Part shown: piece after piece, positions 36,701 through 46,572 of the stretch
Numbering within the stretch: position 1 is the stretch's first letter
Layout of the letters: each line of letters starts with the position of its first letter
NCBI GenBank assembly: GCA_030770545.1
Contig: CM061091.1
Coordinates: 10,286,501 to 10,350,500 of the forward strand
Origin: Macropodus opercularis
Taxonomy: Eukaryota; Chordata; Actinopteri; Anabantiformes; Osphronemidae
Direction: 5' to 3'
DNA: 64,000 bases
Position numbers and translations under genes: made by a program
The notes under the pieces: model-generated
What the model saw: the letters and a program-made list of their open reading frames with translations, nothing else
Told to the model about the DNA's origin: nothing
Database searches by the model: none

Positions 36701-39700
36701 TAATGGCTTCCATTAGAGGGAAAATCCTTTCTCTGCACTTTTCCTGGTGGATGGAGTGCTGAAGAAGCTTAACTCAGTGTTTTGGCCCTACCTGGGGCTA
36801 TAGACAAGTGGTATCCTGCATGTTAAATAAAGTCTTTCCCTCCTCCAAGCCCCTCATCTGTGGTCCCTATTCCTCAAGTTAAAATTAGCTTTCTCTACTT
36901 GACAACTCTGCCTCCTCCTCTTCCTCCATTCAGGCATTGTTAATGCCATCATCTCTTCGACTGTTCTATGCTAGTATTCTACATCCTATCACGTTTCCTT
37001 TCGGCTTGTTGAATATAGTGACAGAAAGGGAGGAGCTAATTTACTTATTAGAGAATAATAGATTTTTTTTCCTGTAGTTTGTTATATAATGTGGTTTTAT
37101 CCCTGCAGAGACACTTCAGTGTGTGTGTGTCAGTGCACCGTTGCAGTGGGATGTTACTTTTATCTCCCATCGAGCTCATGGCCATGTCGTGGACTAAGTG
37201 GAGTCATTTACCAAAGGTTACAGCTGCAGTCATGGATACTCGCACATGATAAGTCATACCAATGAGCCCTATCCTAAGTAATCACTCTCCATATTCACTG
37301 TATCTCTCCCTTTCTGATGTCATTCTTTCTTCCCTGTTGGCATTTTTACCTCTCTATTTTTTTACTTTCACCCTCTTTCTTTTATCTTTCTCAAATCTGG
37401 CTAATTCTCACATTCTTTGTTGATAGACAGGAGATAACCAGCATGTAGCTGTCAGAGGCTTATGATACAGTCTGCAATTTTCTGTGGATCATCCACACGC
37501 CTGTATCATACCCACCACCATTGAGATATGGAAATGAGACAGCAGCTCTCAATGGGGGCTCTCAAAACAATTAACTATACTTTATAGGCAGGGATGTTGC
37601 TGGGCCAGTGGCCAGTGCCCTGGGCTTTCTCATTTCTCTAAGAGGTGAATGCTGCTGACTTGCTGCTTGCTCATAGCTCTAGCCTTGCCCTTGTTACAAG
37701 TAAAACTGAATAGAAGCCTTTTTTTTGTTATACGTCCTTGTGTTTGCAGCCAAATGGCAGAAACAACAGGTATTGTATGACAGCAAGGTTATAGAAGTGG
37801 GGGGTAGGGGTGTTAGAGGGGGTTTAACAGAGTAGCGCAGCACAGCAGGAAGCTCAAACGAAACACAACTGAAGGACACTGCATGGGAATGTGCTCAATG
37901 TATTATAAAATGTATTTATTTTAAACAAATATCAGGCAAACTTGTATCAAGGACATAATTCAGAATGCATGTCACAAATAAGTTTTCTTTCTTCTAGGTA
38001 TGGATGTGTCTGAACTGTAGATGCCTGTTTGTAGTATATCTCACTAATAAATAGTTTTACCCATTATCTACAGTCTGTTGTATGTAGGTAAAGGTATAAT
38101 AATAGCATTAACAATAATATCTTACCAACCTCAGTTTAGCTACTGAAATGTAAATAAAACAAAGCGTGTGTCACTGTATTTAAATGCTTTAATAAAGCAT
38201 ATCTAATCTGTAAATGCACTTTGTTCAAGCTATTATGCCACTTAAGTGCTTATCTACATTTATCTCATGCGTTCTTAAATTAAATCTAACCCAAATTATT
38301 AATGTTTTCTAATTGTTATTTGAACTGCTACAGTATATTTAAAGATCTTATGTGGGCTCACACCAGCCTTTTTGCTGCAGTCTCATTCATCTCTCTCCCA
38401 GAATTTTGAAAAAAAAATAAACATTTTTCAAATACCTTTTGTTATTTGTAGCAGTGTATCAGTATGTGGGCACACGACCAAACTTGCCCCCCTTCCATTT
38501 ATTCTTAAGATCTTAGGTGTATAACTGAAACACCTGCAGGGTTCTAGTAAATAAATGCATTGCGCTGATGTGGGAGGCTCAGCCCATGTGAACATGGAGT
38601 CAGCAGTAATTCCATAATGAGCTGTTAGTGTGTGTGTCTGTTTTGTGTTTCTCTGTTTGCCTGCCAGTCTGTGCCTGTGTCTACATGTAGGGCCATGGCT
38701 GATGCACGGCCAATCCCTAGACTTGGGGAAAGGTATACGTGGGTGAAACGCAAACCCAGTAATGAGCACTCTGAGTGTGCGTATGTTCTGACTGTATTCC
38801 TGAGAATCAGTCTCTTGCCTGAGGGGGTCTGGGCTGTGGTTTTGGCTTTTGAACAGAAGGAGTGATTAGACAGGAGAGCTAGACGGAGCCGTGTGTCAGT
38901 GGCATGACTAGCCATGTGTGAGTATAGCATAAATGTTCTGCGGTGGCTGGAGTTCCCCCTTGTAACGTGCAAGTGCTGTATTCAGATGACTGTTTTTAGC
39001 AGCTGTCAGCCGCTCTGCAGATTAAAGGCAAAGAAACGCAAGGTTTAATCCTAACACAAAAGTAGTATAAGGAGCCTTTGAGCCATCCCACCTATTTCAT
39101 TAAGCATGGAAACTTTTGATTGTGTGAGTCGAGTTGCTGTTATTGCCTGAGCATGCATCTTAGGCGTTAACACACTGACACACCTGCCTAAGCCCGCTGA
39201 GTCAGGACACGCCATCAGGAGACATGTGGGTGTGTACGTACGTGTTTATAGGGGACTGAACACTGATAGGGTTGAACATGAATTCAAAAGGGTTTTCACC
39301 TGATTGCTTCACATGCTTTCTTTTTGCTCTGGCTTGCTGTTGTGCTGCCCTCTCAGGTTGTAATACGCTGCTGGAGGATCTGTGGGAGGAGGCTGGCCCT
39401 CCTGTTCTCTTCTGTTTGTGTCCCAACCTGCTCTCGCAACATGCTGGCCACAGGCAGCCAAGGGAGAGCAGCACTAATTGTGCAGGTCATTGAGGTTACA
39501 AAGCTGCATCTTTCTTTTTGCCTCCGCCTCCCTCACTTTGAAGTGGTTCACTGTGCGTTCTCTTTTCATTTACTGCTCAGTAATTAATGGCGTCACAGTT
39601 TACGTTGCTCTAACAAATAAAAACTGAACTCTGATGTTTGAAACGGGAAAACATAAAATGCAGCAGTTTCCTTTCTTTGTTTAATCAAGAGGCTAATCGT

Positions 39701-40734
39701 GTGGCGGATCCTTGAAAGCTTTCACATTTTTCGGCACAACCTCTGCTCGTCTAAAATCATTTAGAGCTTGTTTTGTTTCCTCTCTTTTTTTCCCCTGCTG
39801 TGTGTAATGTAGGAAATGTAGGAGATGTTTGTCTTTTCAGGCGAGTTCCGTTGTCTTTTGTGTGTCTTGTCTGAAACAGCATGTCAGCCAGGCGGGGCGG
39901 CTCTGGGAGGATGTGTGTGTGAGAAAAAGCAAGTGTGTGTGCTGAATGAAACGTAAAAAGCAGTACGCCTGCCTGCACACACACACAACAGCCTTTGGCC
40001 TAATGGGAGCTGACACTCTGACAGGTTCTCTGAGCTCTTTATCTGGGCCTCTCGCCTCACAATTTGCGTGTGCGCTTGTTTGTGCCTGTGTGTTTGTGTG
40101 TTTTCTGCTCGCCTCTGTGTGTGTGCATGCATGTGCGTGAGTGACCCCAGCGGTGGTAGTCACCGGGCCTCTAGAGAGTTCTTTAACCCCCTAACAGAGT
40201 CAGACTCATTTACATTGAAATGGGAGAGTGGCAGGGCCTCTTTATGGACTGTTTGCTTTTGCTCAAAAGGCCTCAACTGGACCTCTTGTTCTCACACACA
40301 AGTGCATGCAAGCGCACATGCATGTGCACACACAGATGCAGAAAGTCACTAGATACATGGGAATATATCGTGCTGCAGCTCACACAGTGGGTTTTCCAAA
40401 CTGTTATGTCCTCTTTAAGTATCCGAGTTCTTTGTGTGTGTGTAGATGAGTTTTGAGGAGTCAGAAAAGAACTGGATCAGGTCTGTGGATGTTAGCTCTC
40501 TACTACAGCCTCTTACTTTCATAATGACTGCTGCCAAGAGCTGAGCTGGAGTCGCCCAGGTTCCCATCAACTGGTTGGTCCTTCACTCAACATCAGAAGT
40601 CCCTAACCACAGGTAGCTGTCCGTGGGTCAGGCTGAATAAAGAATATTTTATTGATTATTAGTCTGAACATTTTTTTATTTTGAAAGACATGATTTGGCA
40701 CAGCAAAAATTTAACCCACAAGCTCCTTATTAAT
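29881..40734. other. Gene-free region upstream of sema6d
   Basis: No coding exon, RNA gene or complete transposon recognised. The region contains a G run near 30,826, a paired TG/CA microsatellite at 33.64-33.73 kb, CA/TG-rich stretches near 39.9-40.35 kb, and some AT-rich blocks that look like constrained non-coding sequence (see findings). Distal regulatory elements of sema6d could be present, but none can be proven from the sequence alone. Confidence 0.55.
33639..33726. repeat. Inverted TG / CA microsatellite pair
   Basis: A TG run (33,639-33,658) is followed by a 20-bp spacer (AATGCGCCAGACAGCTCGCT) and a CA run (33,679-33,726). The two runs are reverse complements, so a long hairpin is possible. 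Confidence 0.9.
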
Positions 40735-41446
40735 AAGGAGACAGAAGACGAGCCTTCGAATTCCAAGGAAGAACAGCTGCTGCCATGACCGATTTCTGGT
40801 TTAATTGCTTTAATTGTTAAGGAGGTTGCACCTGAATGTGAGACATTCACAGGGAAATGCTGGCTAGCCAAAAAATGTTACCTAAATTAAACAGCATATT
40901 GAACAATGTCATTAAAGTCATTAACTGCATCAAAGCAAATGCCCTAAACTCGCGTTTGTTCGAGCAGCTGTGTGATGAGATGGAGGCAGAGCAGAAACAC
41001 GTATTCTCCTCTTACACACAGATGTAAGATGGCTATCTAATGGGAGATTGTTTGCCAGAGTTTTTGAATTACGAGAGCTGCTGCGGAGATTTCTTTCAGA
41101 AAAAAAGTCACAACTGGCAGCACATTTCAGTGACATGGACTGAGTCGCTAAACTTGCTTACTGCTTCAGAAACTCAATCTGTCACTTCAGGGGAGAATGA
41201 CAACTGTCTTCAAGTTGGCAGACAAAGTAGCTGCGTTCAAAGCCAAACTTGAACTGTGGGGATGCAGAGTCAACAGAGGGATATTTATATTATCAAACAA
41301 TAGCCTGAGACGGAGCCTGTGTGAAAATCTTGTACATGGCCACCTGTCTCTGCTTTTAAAAAACTTTGAGCCACAAAAGACCCCTGAACTTTGAATGAAT
41401 GGATATGGGAGCCATTAGTGGACAAACCAGGGGAATCGAGCCTGTC
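40735..41446 (+). mobile_element. hAT transposase remnant, left part (interrupted)
   Basis: A decayed hAT-superfamily (Charlie/ZBED-like) transposase with stops and frameshifts. Recognisable fragments in order: GRTAAAMT (about 40,770), VKEVAPEC, IHREMLASQKMLPKLN, INCIKANALNSRLFEQLCDE (about 40,910-40,970), RVFELRELLRRFLSEKKSQL (about 41,060), MTTVFKLADKVAAFKAKLEL (about 41,197) and EPLVDKPGESSLSL (about 41,415). The line of similarity stops abruptly near 41,446, where the LINE begins, and resumes after the LINE at 46,271. The 5' boundary and left terminal repeat were not found. Confidence 0.75.
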
Positions 41447-41705
41447 ATTGGCTGACTGACGGTAAGCGTATCGCGTCACTTCCTGTCACCGAGGTTTCCT
41501 GCTGGTCTGTTGCTGGTCGCAGCACCGTTTTTTGCTAAACAACTCTCCTCACTTTTATCTCTTTACTGTTGTTTTTCTAACTTACTTCGAGTGCCTAAGG
41601 GTCGCACGCTTGTAATACTCAAGCACCTTATTCCCCTCTCATTAAAAGCACTGCTAATTTCGTAGCTTTCTGGTCTTTTCGGCTAAGCTAGCTTAACTTT
41701 CTGCC

Positions 41706-42566
41706 ATGGCTTCCCTGTCTTCTCCTTCTTTTTCTTGCTCGGTGTGCCTTATGTTTAGCTCGTCCTCTGCCTCCATTAGTGTTAATGGTATCTGTAATAA
41801 GTGTGAGATAGTGGCAGCACTGGAGGCGAGGCTGACTGATTTGGAATCTCGGCTCCGCACTGTGGAAAACCAGTCAGCTAGTCAGGCCCTGTTAGCTAGT
41901 GCGGAGCCTCCTAGCTTAGCTGCTAATCGTCCCTCAGTGGGTCCCGAGCAGCCGGGATGTGACTGGGTGACGGTTCGTAGGAGTCGTAGTTCTAGGCAGT
42001 CGCCCACGGTTCACCACCAGCCGCTTCACGTTTCAAACAGATTTTCCCCACTCAGCGACACACCCGCTGAGAAACCCACCCTGATCATTGGTGACTCCAT
42101 AGTCAGAAACGTGAAGTTAGAGACGCCAGCGGTCATAGTTAAGTGCATCCCTGGGGCCAGAGCGGGCGACATCCAGTCTTACCTGAAGCTCCTGCATAAG
42201 GATAAGCGTAAATACAGTAAGATCGTAATACACGCAGGAACTAATGACTCCCGGTTACGCCAATCGGAAGTCACTAAAACTAACATTGAGTCGGTGTGTT
42301 CATTTGCCAAAACGATGTCGGACTCCGTAGTTTTCTCTGGACCCCTCCCCAATCTGACCAGCGACGACATGTTTAGCCGCCTGTCGTCGCTTCACCGCTG
42401 GCTGTCTAGGTGGTGTCCAGCAAACGATGTGGGCTTTGTAGACAATTGGAGCAGTTTTTGGGGAAAACCTGGGCTGATTAGAAGAGACGGCGTCCATCCC
42501 ACCTTGGATGGAGCGTCTCTGCTCTCTAGTAACATGGCCAAGTTGATTAGACTCCCTAAACCATGA
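41706..42566 (+). CDS. L2 LINE ORF1: zinc-knuckle/coiled coil plus SGNH esterase
   Basis: 286 residues starting at ATG 41,706. The N-terminal part has two CxxC pairs (CSVC and CNKC, residues about 14-37) followed by a heptad-like coiled coil (IVAALEARLTDLESRLRTVE), probably for nucleic-acid binding and multimerisation. From about residue 120 there is an SGNH/GDSL hydrolase-like domain: IIGDSIVRN (GDS near 128), HAGTNDSRLR (GTND near 177) and RRDGVHPTLDG (Asp/His near 260). Esterase domains of this type are known in ORF1 of CR1/L2 LINEs. The ORF ends with TGA in the same frame as ORF2. Confidence 0.88.
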   Translation: MASLSSPSFSCSVCLMFSSSSASISVNGICNKCEIVAALEARLTDLESRLRTVENQSASQALLASAEPPSLAANRPSVGPEQPGCDWVTVRRSRSSRQSPTVHHQPLHVSNRFSPLSDTPAEKPTLIIGDSIVRNVKLETPAVIVKCIPGARAGDIQSYLKLLHKDKRKYSKIVIHAGTNDSRLRQSEVTKTNIESVCSFAKTMSDSVVFSGPLPNLTSDDMFSRLSSLHRWLSRWCPANDVGFVDNWSSFWGKPGLIRRDGVHPTLDGASLLSSNMAKLIRLPKP

Positions 42567-45500
42567 CCCAGAGTGGAGCCCAGGACGCAGAGTCGCAGTC
42601 TTACACGCCTCTCTGCAGACTCTCAGCCGCCACCCGCTCGTAGCTGTAACACTCCCATCGAGACTGTGTCTGCTCCCCGACCACCTAAATTATATAAATC
42701 ACAAATAAATAAAAGAGGAGTGATTCACAGGAATCTAATAAACATCAAGACAGCTCCTCTTACAGAACAAAGTAACAATAAAATAATTAAATGTGGTCTA
42801 TTAAATATCAGATCTCTCTCTTCTAAATCTCTGTTAATAAATGACTTGATAAGTGACCATCACATAGATTTATTTAGTCTCACTGAAACCTGGCTGCAGC
42901 AGGATGAATACGTTTGTCTGAATGAGTCAACTCCAACCAGTCACATCAACCATCATATTCCTAGAAGTTCAGGTAGAGGTGGAGGAGTAGCAGCAATATA
43001 TAACTCAGATTTATTAATTATTCCTAGCCCTAAACATAACTATAATTCTTTTGAGAGCCTCACTCTGAGCCTTTCTCACTCAGACTGTAAAACCCAGAAA
43101 CCAGTTGTGTTCTGTGTTGTCTACCGTCCTCCTGGTCCATATTCAGAGTTCTTAACTGAATTCTCAGAGTTTTTATCTAACTTAGTTCTCAGCACAGATA
43201 AAGTGATTGTAGTGGGCGACTTTAACATTCATGTAGATGTTGACAGTAACTGTCTCAACATTGCATTTAATTCACTACTGGATTCTATTGGTTTTAGTCA
43301 GCGTGTGAATGAACCCACTCACTGTCTTAATCATACTCTCGATCTTGTCCTGACTTATGGGGTTGAGATTGATCATTTAAAAGTTCTGCCTCAAAACCCT
43401 CTGTTATCTGACCATTTCTTAATAAAATTTGAATTTACCATAACAGACCTGACAACAGTTGGAAATAAGTTCTATTACAGCAGATGTTTATCTGATGATG
43501 CTGTTATTAGATTTAAGGAGATGATTCCATCATCTTTTGTCTCATTCCCTTGTAGCTACACAGAGGAGAGCAGTCATCTGAATCATGAGCAGGTAGATTG
43601 TCTTGTTGATGGTGCTGCAGCTTCACTGCGTACAATTTTAGACACTGTTGCTCCTCTGAAGAAGAAGCCAGTGAATCAGAGGAGGTTAGCTCCATGGTAT
43701 AACTCAGAGATCCGCAGCCTTAAGCAGAGGACTCGAAAACTAGAAAGACTGTGGCGTTCCAACAAATTAGGTGAATCCTGTCTAGCATGGAAAAACAGTT
43801 TAATACTATATAAAAAAGCACTTCGGGTTGCTAGAACCACATACTATTCATCATTAATTGAGGAAAATAAAAACAACCCCAGGTTTCTTTTCAGCACTGT
43901 AGCCAGGCTGACTAAGAGTCATAGTTGTGTTGAGCCTAGTGTCCCTTTAAATCTCAGCAGCAACGACTTTATGAATTTCTTTACCAATAAAATCATAACC
44001 ATTAGAGAAAAGATTTATCAGAATCTGTCAACAAAAGTCATAAACCGATCTGCAGATCCAACAGCCTTAGATCTGCTGGTTAGACCTATGTCTTACTTAA
44101 ACTGTTTTTCCCCCATAGATCAGACTGAGTTAACTTCAATAATTAACTCTGCTAAATCAGCTACTTGTCTCTTAGACCCAATCCCAACCAGATTACTCAA
44201 AGAAATTCTTCCATTAATCAGCACGTCCATATTAAATCAAATCAACCAATCGCTGGTTACAGGCCACGTACCACAGGCTTTTAAAGTTGCTGTGGTCAAA
44301 CCTTTATTGAAAAAACCTACTCTTGACCCTAGAGAACTTGCAAATTATAGGCCTATATCCAATCTGCCCTTTATTTCTAAAGTTCTTGAAAAAACCGTAG
44401 CTAAACAATTATGTGACCACTTGCGTAGAAATGACCTATATGAAGATTTCCAGTCAGGATTCAGATTACATCATAGCACAGAAACAGCTCTAATTAGAGT
44501 CACTAATGATCTTCTCACAGCTTCAGACAATGGTCTAGTTTCTGTACTTGTCCTGTTAGATCTTAGTGCAGCATTTGATACGATAGATCACAAGATTCTA
44601 TTGCAGAGACTGGAACATAGCATTGGGATTAAAGGAAAAGCACTGGGATGGTTTAAGTCTTATCTGTTGAACAGATTCCAATTCGTCCATGTTCATGATC
44701 AATCTTCCATCCGCACAGGAATTAGCTTTGGAGTTCCACAGGGTTCTGTGCTTGGTCCAATACTTTTCAGTCTTTACATGTCTCCCCTTGGTAATATTAT
44801 TAGAAAACATTCTATAAATTTCCACTGCTATGCAGATGATACTCAGTTATATTTGTCCATGAAACCAGAGGAAACAAACCAATTAGTCAAACTTCAAACT
44901 TGTTTAAATGATATCAAATCCTGGATGTCCCATAACTTTCTCCAACTGAATTCAGATAAAACTGAGGTTATTATAATTGGTGCTAAAAACCAGAGAGACT
45001 CTTTATTGAATCAGATTGTTACTCTGGATGACATAACGTTAGCTTCAAGTTCTACTGTCAGGAACCTTGGTGTCATTGTTGACCAAGATCTGTCCTTTAC
45101 ACCATATATTAAAGAAATCTCTAGAACTGCCTACTTCCACCTGAGGAATATTGCTAAAATTAGGAGCATCCTCTCACAGAGTGATGCTGAAAAATTAATC
45201 CATGCATTTGTTACCTCTAGGCTTGACTACTGTAACTCGCTACTCATAGGTTGTCCCAATAACTCTTTGAAAATCCTCCAATTAATTCAAAATGCTGCAG
45301 CCAGAGTTCTGACTGGACTTAGGAAGAGAGATCACATTTCTCCAACATTAGCTTCTCTGCATTGGCTCCCTGTCAAAACTAGGATAGAATTCAAAATTCT
45401 TCTCCTCACCTACAAAGCTCTTCATAATAAAGCTCCATCTTATCTTAAAGACCTCATGGCTCCTTATGCTCCCAACAGAACGCTTCGTTCTCAGAGCGCT

Positions 45501-45671
45501 GGTCTGCTTGTGGTTCCTAGAGTTTCTAAAAGTAGAATGGGAGGCAGAGCATTTAGCTACCAAGCTCCTCTCCTATGGAACCAGCTTCCAGTCCAGGTTC
45601 GAGAAGCAGACACCCTCGCTAGTTTTAAAACTAGGCTTAAAACCTTTCTTTTTGACAAAGCGTATAGTTAG
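42567..45671 (+). CDS. L2 LINE ORF2: endonuclease and reverse transcriptase
   Basis: About 1,034 codons open from just after the ORF1 stop; no ATG occurs before roughly residue 310, so initiation is unclear. An apurinic-like EEP endonuclease domain occupies about residues 70-290 (LLNIRSLSSKS, LTETWL, VVYRPPG, VGDFNIH near 215, LLSDHFLI near 277). A reverse transcriptase domain occupies about 560-830 (NYRPISNLPFISKVLEK, FQSGFR, LLDLSAAFDTIDH near 661, GVPQGSVLGP near 719, CYADDTQLYL near 752). A conserved C-terminal region follows (VTSRLDYCNSLL, LQLIQNAAARVLTG, HWLPVKTRI, LWNQLP). All catalytic motifs are present. The protein nicks target DNA and copies LINE RNA in place. Confidence 0.93.
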   Translation, partial: PRVEPRTQSRSLTRLSADSQPPPARSCNTPIETVSAPRPPKLYKSQINKRGVIHRNLINIKTAPLTEQSNNKIIKCGLLNIRSLSSKSLLINDLISDHHIDLFSLTETWLQQDEYVCLNESTPTSHINHHIPRSSGRGGGVAAIYNSDLLIIPSPKHNYNSFESLTLSLSHSDCKTQKPVVFCVVYRPPGPYSEFLTEFSEFLSNLVLSTDKVIVVGDFNIHVDVDSNCLNIAFNSLLDSIGFSQRVNEPTHCLNHTLDLVLTYGVEIDHLKVLPQNPLLSDHFLIKFEFTITDLTTVGNKFYYSRCLSDDAVIRFKEMIPSSFVSFPCSYTEESSHLNHEQVDCLVDGAAASLRTILDTVAPLKKKPVNQRRLAPWYNSEIRSLKQRTRKLERLWRSNKLGESCLAWKNSLILYKKALRVARTTYYSSLIEENKNNPRFLFSTVARLTKSHSCVEPSVPLNLSSNDFMNFFTNKIITIREKIYQNLSTKVINRSADPTALDLLVRPMSYLNCFSPIDQTELTSIINSAKSATCLLDPIPTRLLKEILPLISTSILNQINQSLVTGHVPQAFKVAVVKPLLKKPTLDPRELANYRPISNLPFISKVLEKTVAKQLCDHLRRNDLYEDFQSGFRLHHSTETALIRVTNDLLTASDNGLVSVLVLLDLSAAFDTIDHKILLQRLEHSIGIKGKALGWFKSYLLNRFQFVHVHDQSSIRTGISFGVPQGSVLGPILFSLYMSPLGNIIRKHSINFHCYADDTQLYLSMKPEETNQLVKLQTCLNDIKSWMSHNFLQLNSDKTEVIIIGAKNQRDSLLNQIVTLDDITLASSSTVRNLGVIVDQDLSFTPYIKEISRTAYFHLRNIAKIRSILSQSDAEKLIHAFVTSRLDYCNSLLIGCPNNSLKILQLIQNAAARVLTGLRKRDHISPTLASLHWLPVKTRIEFKILLLTYKALHNKAPSYLKDLMAPYAPNRTLRSQSAGLLVVPRVSKSRMGGRAFSYQAPLLWNQLPVQVREADTLASFKTRLKTFLFDKAYS

Positions 45672-46271
45672 AGATGGTTCTGGTCACCCTGAACCATCTC
45701 TTAGTTAAGCTGCTATAGACTTAGACTGCTGGGGGACGTCCTTTATTGACTGAGCTCTTTTTCTCTTTTTCTTCTATCCACTAACATGCCTCCATTTCCA
45801 CATGTGACTAACTTTGTCCCTTTTCTCTCCTAGTTGTGCTTCTCCCCTTCTGTCTCTCTCTATTCTCATCTACAGGTATCATCAGACTCAGAGTCGTGTG
45901 TCTCCAGTGTTCAGTTGCTGGTCCAACCATCCTGCCTGTGTTCTGTTGCTGCTTGTTTTGTTGTTGTTGTTGTGTCCTTTTCTCTCTTCTCTATCCCCTC
46001 ACCCCAACCGGTCAAGGCAGATGGCCGCCCACACTGAGCCTGGGTCTGCTGGAGGTTTCTTCCTCGTTAGAGAGGGAGTTTTTCCTCTCCGCTGTCGCTA
46101 TTTAACTGTACAATTAATCGATTGGCTATTAAAAGCTTGCTCTATGTGGGAATTGTTGGGTTTAGTTGTGTAAGGTCTTAAAACCTTACTTGTAAAGTGC
46201 CCTGAGATAACTGATGTTGTGAATTGGCGCTATATAAATAAAGTTGAATTGAATTGAATTGAATTGAATTG
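45672..46271 (+). repeat. L2 LINE 3' UTR and pentamer tail
   Basis: Non-coding 3' end. It contains CCCCAACCGGTCAAGGCAGA, GCTGGAGGTTTCTTCCT and GGGAGTTTTTCCT phrases familiar from fish L2-like 3' ends, then GGCGCTATATAAATAAAG and about five GAATT repeats (46,243-46,271). The last part is probably the template recognised by the element's own reverse transcriptase. Confidence 0.8.
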
Positions 46272-46327
46272 TCCGTGCGAAGACGATCAACTGCTGGAGA
46301 TAGCAAATGACTGTGGCCTTAAAAGTA
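46271..46327 (+). mobile_element. hAT transposase remnant, middle part
   Basis: Only 57 bp between the LINE tail and the Tc1 element. In frame it reads PCEDDQLLEIANDCGLKS, the hAT motif that follows GESSLSL of the left part. The frame runs into the TA where the Tc1 inserted and continues at 47,871. Confidence 0.75.
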
Positions 46328-46564
46328 CAGTATGTCACAAAAGTGAGTACACCCCTCACATTTCTTGTAAATATTTAATATATGTTTTCATGTGACAACA
46401 CTGAAGAAATGACACTTTGCTACAATGTAAAGTAGTGAATGTACAGTTTGTATAACAGTGTAAATTTCCTGTGCTCTCAAAAAAACTCCAAACACATCCA
46501 TTAGTGTCTAAACCCCTGGCAAATAAAACGAGTACACCCTTAAGTGAAAATATCCAAATTGGGC
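46328..46564. repeat. Tc1 left terminal inverted repeat
   Basis: Starts CAGTATGTCACAAAAGTGAG. It contains the outer site GTGAGTACACCCCT and an inner site ACGAGTACACCCTTAAGTG about 200 bp further in, an IR/DR arrangement as in other fish Tc1 elements. Confidence 0.85.
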
Positions 46565-46572
46565 CCAAAGTG

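Larger units (their letters stand above)
41447..46271 (+). mobile_element. Full-length L2-clade LINE retrotransposon
   Basis: A 4.8-kb non-LTR element with about 260 nt of 5' UTR, two long undamaged ORFs (41,706-42,566 and 42,567-45,671) and a 600-nt 3' UTR. The 3' UTR ends GGCGCTATATAAATAAAG followed by GAATT pentamers, the typical 3' end of fish L2/Maui-like LINEs. It is inserted in the same orientation as the hAT gene. TGTC occurs at 41,443-41,446 and again at 46,270-46,273 and may be a very short target-site duplication; the 5' end is placed from where hAT similarity stops. Intact ORFs imply a recent insertion. Confidence 0.88.

Noticed and set aside
41197..41394. Small plus-strand ORF as a host gene
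   Set aside because: It carries KLADKVAAFKAKLELWG, an internal hAT transposase motif flanked by other hAT fragments.
42573..42575. GTG at 42,573 as the start codon of LINE ORF2
   Set aside because: Nothing in the sequence singles it out as an initiator. The frame is open back to the ORF1 stop, so I annotated the open region from 42,567 and left initiation unresolved.
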